DNA of 8,682 bases from JAUWQU01 sp964605095. Lineage in GTDB: Bacteria; Planctomycetota; Phycisphaerae; SM23-33. The stretch covers positions 1 through 8,682 of the forward strand of contig CAZSBS010000213.1 of the NCBI GenBank assembly GCA_964605095.1, written 5' to 3'. The notes below the pieces were generated by a model that made no database searches, had not been told where the DNA came from, and saw only the letters and a program-made list of their open reading frames with translations. Below are positions 5,856 through 8,682 of this stretch, in pieces (positions within the stretch are counted from its first letter, which is position 1; each line of letters starts with the position of its first letter). The position numbers were made by a program, and so were the translations under genes.

Positions 5856-7139
5856 TTATTGATCGAGGATGCCCGTGTCCACGGGCTTGGGGCCGATGAC
5901 CAGGACGGTGAAGTCCTTCGCCGGGTGCTGGCGCACGTGGTCGAGGATGTCGCCGGCATTCGTCGCGTCGATGGCGTCGGACAGTTCTCTCAGGCCGCGA
6001 ACCCTGCCGAGGTGGTAGAAGTCGCTGGCCATCGCGTTGGCGCGGGCGCCGGTGGACTCGCCCTGCATGATAAGGGCACTCTTGAGCTGCGTCTTGGCGC
6101 GGGCGATCTCGTCGGGCTCGATCCCGTCTGCCAGGCGGCGGATTTCGCCGACGGTCATGTCGAACGTCTGCTGGGCGAGTTCCGGGCGCGTGCCGGCGTA
6201 GGCGAAGACGCCCGCGTGGCCCTTGAGGCTGTGGTAGCTGGCCGAGACGTGGTAGACCAGGGCCCGCTTCTCGCGAAGCTCCGTGTGCAGCCTGGCCGCG
6301 GCCCCGCCGGAAAGCACCATGCCCGCCAGGCGGGCGGCGTAGTACTGCGGGTGGCTGATGGTGACCGTCGGGTACGCCAGGCCGATGTGCGTCTGGGCGG
6401 ATTCCTTGGCCATGTGCTCGATGCCGCCAATGGGCGGCTGGATCGCGGGGGCCGGCGCCGCCACGGCCTGCCAGTCGCCGAAAAGCTGCTCCGCCCGGTC
6501 GCGGACGGCGGGCCAGTCGATGTCGCCGGCGACGGCGAAGATTGTCCCTGCCGGGCTGAAACGCCGACGGAATTGCTCGCGTAGCGCGTCCGGTGTCGCG
6601 GCGGCGAGGCTCTCGGGCGTGCCGAAGCCGCTCGCCCCGAGCGGGCGAGGGTAAAACCGCTCGCGGAGCATGAGGTTGCATTTGTGGGCCGGCTCATCCT
6701 CGAGGCTCTCGAGGTCCTGCTCGACGAGGTCCCGGCACGGCCCGAACGTATCATCGGCCAGCCGCGGCCGGAGAAGGATGTCGGCGTAGAGATCGAGTAC
6801 GGCGTCGAGGTTCCGCGAGAGCTGGGCGGCGGAGTATATGATATGGTCGCTGCGGACGCTCTCGCCGTGCTGACAACCCAGGCCGTCCAATGCGTCGTTG
6901 AGTTGGCGGGTGTCGCGCTGCCCGGCACCGCGCAGCGACCATTCGCTGATGATCGAGGCTGCCCCTTCGAGCCCAGCCGGGTCGTGCGCCGCCCCGGCCG
7001 GAACCACCAGCGTCATCGCCGCCGACGATACCTGCTCCATCTGCTGGCCCAGCAGCCGCAGCCCGTTGGGAAGCTGCTTATCGAAGAATCTCTCGGATCG
7101 TTCGGACACCTTTATTACGCCTCCGGCGTCTTGCGCCAT
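5856..7139 (-). CDS. M16 family peptidase-like protein lacking the zinc site (non-catalytic subunit)
   Basis: A 427-residue M16-fold protein, first gene of the two-gene operon. LPNGLRLLGQQ (23-33) starts the N-terminal domain, and RFYPRPLGASGFGTPESL (161-178) and the FAVAGDID strand (201-208) align with the partner gene. The zinc motif is gone: where the partner has H57-x-x-E60-H61 this protein has S62-I-I-S65-E66, and the distal Glu is D142. The C-terminal domain keeps LSGGAAARLHTELREKRALVYHVSASY (276-302 in two parts), the Arg- and Tyr-bearing region that, in known two-subunit M16 proteases, is supplied by the non-zinc subunit. The ATG at 7139 has only a weak AAGG site. A GTG at 7109 (residue 11) has GGAGG 10 bases upstream and would give 417 residues; either could be right. 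No signal peptide is seen. Confidence 0.88.
   Translation of the reverse strand: MAQDAGGVIKVSERSERFFDKQLPNGLRLLGQQMEQVSSAAMTLVVPAGAAHDPAGLEGAASIISEWSLRGAGQRDTRQLNDALDGLGCQHGESVRSDHIIYSAAQLSRNLDAVLDLYADILLRPRLADDTFGPCRDLVEQDLESLEDEPAHKCNLMLRERFYPRPLGASGFGTPESLAAATPDALREQFRRRFSPAGTIFAVAGDIDWPAVRDRAEQLFGDWQAVAAPAPAIQPPIGGIEHMAKESAQTHIGLAYPTVTISHPQYYAARLAGMVLSGGAAARLHTELREKRALVYHVSASYHSLKGHAGVFAYAGTRPELAQQTFDMTVGEIRRLADGIEPDEIARAKTQLKSALIMQGESTGARANAMASDFYHLGRVRGLRELSDAIDATNAGDILDHVRQHPAKDFTVLVIGPKPVDTGILDQ
7120..7124 (-). promoter_or_regulatory. Strong Shine-Dalgarno inside the first codons, pointing to a GTG start at 7109
   Basis: The minus strand reads GGAGG here, followed 10 bases later by an in-frame GTG (codon 11 of the 427-residue reading). 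The ATG at 7139 has no comparable site. This makes 7109 a serious alternative start for the non-catalytic M16 subunit. Confidence 0.4.
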
Positions 7140-7183
7140 GCGTTTTGCGCCTTGCCAAAAAGCCCTGGAAAGTAAAGTGCTGT

Positions 7184-7211
7184 ATTGTAGGCATTAGCCC
7201 AGCCAAGGCAA
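7184..7211 (-). promoter_or_regulatory. Candidate sigma-70 promoter for the M16 operon
   Basis: Read on the minus strand: TTGCCT (7206-7211, 4 of 6), a 16-base spacer, then TACAAT (7184-7189, 5 of 6). Transcription would start near 7177, about 38 bases before the ATG at 7139. Pattern-based inference, but spacing, boxes and position agree. Confidence 0.42.
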
Positions 7212-7246
7212 TCGGGAAACCGCCTGATGGCGCGGCGTATTGACGC

Positions 7247-7277
7247 ATAGGTCCTATGAGTCCTATAGGACCTATAG
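7247..7277. repeat. Iterated cctat/atagg palindrome in the divergent spacer
   Basis: ataggtcc (7247-7254) is the reverse complement of ggacctat (7268-7275), and tcctatagga (7261-7270) is itself a perfect 10-bp palindrome. The unit tcctat(g/a) repeats with a period of about nine bases at 7252 and 7261, and acctata follows at 7270. It lies between the M16 operon promoter and the ackA promoter candidates, so it could be an operator or an intergenic repeat. Confidence 0.6.
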
Positions 7278-7300
7278 CATCCGCCCCCGCGCGCGACGTA

Positions 7301-7329
7301 TTGACAGACGCGGGGTCGCGGCCTACCGT
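7301..7329 (+). promoter_or_regulatory. Candidate sigma-70 promoter for ackA
   Basis: A perfect TTGACA (7301-7306) is followed after 17 bases by TACCGT (7324-7329), which keeps the important T, A and final T but matches only 3 of 6. The expected start near 7336 leaves an 86-base leader. A second similar box, TTGACG at 7240-7245 with TATAGG at 7264-7269, overlaps the palindromic repeat upstream; both sit in the partial direct repeat gcg-r-cgtattgac. Confidence 0.4.
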
Positions 7330-7410
7330 GGTTTGGCCCGGGCCGGGCCGTCAGGCGGGTGCCAAAGAGCCTTCGCCGAACCGGGAAGTTTAGCCAAGCG
7401 ATTGTGGAAG

Positions 7411-7415
7411 AAGGA
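7411..7415 (+). promoter_or_regulatory. Shine-Dalgarno site fixing the ackA start
   Basis: AAGGA lies 6 bases before the ATG at 7422. The frame is open further upstream to an ATG at 7359, but that start would add 21 residues ahead of the N-terminal MKIFVVNCGSSS, where acetate kinases normally begin. Confidence 0.6.
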
Positions 7416-7421
7416 CGTGGC

Positions 7422-8621
7422 ATGAAGATTTTCGTCGTAAACTGCGGCAGCAGCTCCATTAAGTATCAGTTGTTCGACATGACGGATGAGTCCGTACTGG
7501 CCAAGGGCGTGCTGGAACGGGTCGGCGGCGATGCAACCCTGAAGCACAGCGGAATCCGCGGAAAGTTGGACCGGAGCGTCCTGGCTCCAGACCACAAGGC
7601 CGGGCTGCGGCTTATTCTGGACATCCTCGTGGACGGGCAGGTCGGCGTGATCGGCAGCGTCGACGACATCGACGGCGTCGGCCATCGCGTCGTGCATGGC
7701 GGCGAGCAGGCGACGGACTCGGCCCTGATCGACGACGCCATGATCGAGATCATCCAGAAGAATGCCGAACTGGCGCCCCTGCACAACCCGCCAAACTTGG
7801 CCGGCATCCAGGCCGCTCGCCAGGCCATGCCCAACGTGCCCGAAGTAGCCGTCTTCGACACCGCCTTCCTGGCCACTATGCCCGCCAAGGCCCACCGCTA
7901 CGCCGTGCCGGAGCAGTGGTACACGCAATACCACGTCCGGAAGTACGGCTTCCACGGCACGAGCCACCGGTACGTTACGCTTCGCACGGCCGAACTGCTC
8001 GGAAAGCGCCCGCAGGACGTCTGCCTGATAACCGCGCACCTCGGCAACGGCTGCTCGATGACGGCCGTGGAGGGCGGCAAGGCGGTGGATCATTCCATGG
8101 GCATGACTCCGCTGGAGGGGCTGATGATGGGCACCCGCTGCGGCGACCTGGACCCGGCGGTGTTCCCGTACATGCTCGGCCACGGCATGTCGGCCGAGCA
8201 GATCGAGCAGGCTCTCAACAAGGAATCCGGGCTGCTCGGCGTCAGTGGGATGAGCAACGACATGCGCGACCTGGAGCGAGCGGCCGGCGAGGGCAACCAG
8301 CGCGCCCGGCTGGCCCGGGAGATGTTCGTCTACCGGGTGGTCAAGTACGTCGGCGCCTACTATACTATCTTGCCGAAAGTTGACGCGGTCGTGCTGACCG
8401 GCGGAATCGGGGAAAACTCGCGGCCGATCCGCCAGGGGATCTGCGAGGGCCTCTTCCGCCTTGGCGCGGTGCTGGACCGCGGGCGCAACGACGAGATCGC
8501 CGGCGGAAAGTCCGGGCCGATCACCACCGATGCTTCCGCCCTGAGCGTATGGGTCGTGCCGACCAACGAGGAGTTGATGATCGCCCGCGACACCCAGCGG
8601 CTTGTGGCTGGGCTGAAGTGA
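7422..8621 (+). CDS. ackA: Acetate kinase
   Basis: Interconverts acetate + ATP and acetyl phosphate + ADP in the cytoplasm; with phosphotransacetylase it links acetyl-CoA to ATP formation. Length is 399 residues (E. coli 400). The ASKHA-fold marks are all present: N-terminal VVNCGSSSIKYQLF at 5-18 with N7; GHRVVHGG at 87-94 with R89; FDTAF at 145-149 with D146; the family signature YGFHGTSHRYV at 175-185 with H178; HLGNGCS at 206-212; GTRCGDLDP at 237-245 with R239; ESGLLGVSGMSNDMRDLE at 268-285; LTGGIGENS at 325-333; and TNEEL at 381-385. The Asn-Ala-Gly-Ser-Ser-Ser seen in many relatives is Asn-Cys-Gly-Ser-Ser-Ser here, a mild change. Divergent from the M16 operon with a 282-base spacer. 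No pta gene is in the window; it could lie to the right. Confidence 0.97.
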   Translation: MKIFVVNCGSSSIKYQLFDMTDESVLAKGVLERVGGDATLKHSGIRGKLDRSVLAPDHKAGLRLILDILVDGQVGVIGSVDDIDGVGHRVVHGGEQATDSALIDDAMIEIIQKNAELAPLHNPPNLAGIQAARQAMPNVPEVAVFDTAFLATMPAKAHRYAVPEQWYTQYHVRKYGFHGTSHRYVTLRTAELLGKRPQDVCLITAHLGNGCSMTAVEGGKAVDHSMGMTPLEGLMMGTRCGDLDPAVFPYMLGHGMSAEQIEQALNKESGLLGVSGMSNDMRDLERAAGEGNQRARLAREMFVYRVVKYVGAYYTILPKVDAVVLTGGIGENSRPIRQGICEGLFRLGAVLDRGRNDEIAGGKSGPITTDASALSVWVVPTNEELMIARDTQRLVAGLK

Positions 8622-8630
8622 AATAGGCCA

Positions 8631-8679
8631 CAGGCTTCAGGAACGACAGACCGACCGAGAGCCGATTTCCTGAAGTCTG
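8631..8679 (+). terminator. Long hairpin after ackA
   Basis: caggcttcaggaa (8631-8643) pairs with ttcctgaagtctg (8667-8679): 13 bp with one G-U pair around a 23-base loop, starting 9 bases after the stop codon. The window ends two bases later... at 8682, so a following T-run cannot be judged. It may be a terminator or another dispersed inverted repeat. Confidence 0.45.
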
Positions 8680-8682
8680 AAG

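Noticed and set aside
5856..7139. Loss of HxxEH considered as a pseudogene or sequencing error
   Set aside because: The frame is intact over 427 residues, both M16 halves are present, all zinc positions are changed together, and the C-terminal Arg/Tyr segment is kept, as expected of a non-catalytic partner.
7323..8183. A 286-codon minus-strand open frame opposite ackA
   Set aside because: Antisense shadow of acetate kinase, whose signatures span the whole plus-strand frame.

Overview
The window is GC-rich bacterial chromosome. It carries seven protein genes, one cut by the left edge, separated by short intergenic gaps that hold most of the unusual structure. All seven genes are housekeeping-type. 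There is no rRNA, tRNA, CRISPR array, transposase or phage gene. Many short dispersed-looking palindromes and tandem repeats, scattered single mur and ack genes, and weak or absent Shine-Dalgarno sites at some starts would fit a Planctomycetota-like or other environmental GC-rich lineage. That placement is inference; the sequence contains no decisive marker.

Layout: (1) 2-766, + strand, the C-terminal part of miaA (tRNA dimethylallyltransferase). (2) 767-984, an AT-richer spacer that folds back on itself through three nested inverted repeats. (3) 985-1482, +, tadA-type tRNA adenosine deaminase. (4) 1483-1693, a convergent spacer with two hairpins and a pyrimidine-rich tract. (5) 1694-2242, -, an AMMECR1/AmrA-domain protein. 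(6) 2243-2455, a divergent spacer with candidate promoters on both strands. (7) 2456-2914, +, a YbaK/ProX-type aminoacyl-tRNA deacylase. (8) 2953-4281, -, murD. (9) 4282-4569, a repeat-rich spacer (REP-like hairpins and a 7-bp tandem repeat). (10) 4570-5826 and 5856-7139, -, two tandem M16 metallopeptidase-family genes, the promoter-proximal one without the zinc site. (11) 7140-7421, a divergent spacer with candidate promoters and an iterated palindrome. (12) 7422-8621, +, ackA (acetate kinase), followed by a long hairpin at the right edge.

Functional themes: miaA, tadA and the ybaK-type gene all act on tRNA (A37 isopentenylation, A34-to-I34 editing, clearance of mischarged tRNA), although they are not one transcription unit. 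murD supplies a cytoplasmic step of peptidoglycan synthesis and stands apart from any mur cluster here. The two M16 genes look like one operon making a heteromeric protease: one subunit carries HxxEH and the distal Glu zinc ligand, the other has lost all four but keeps a C-terminal Arg/Tyr-bearing segment. AckA implies substrate-level ATP formation from acetyl phosphate; no pta gene is visible.

I do not see a clearly new multi-gene system. The best candidates for a second look are the split-active-site M16 pair, the foldback element between miaA and tadA, the MurD P-loop substitution, and the palindromic repeats upstream of murD and ackA.
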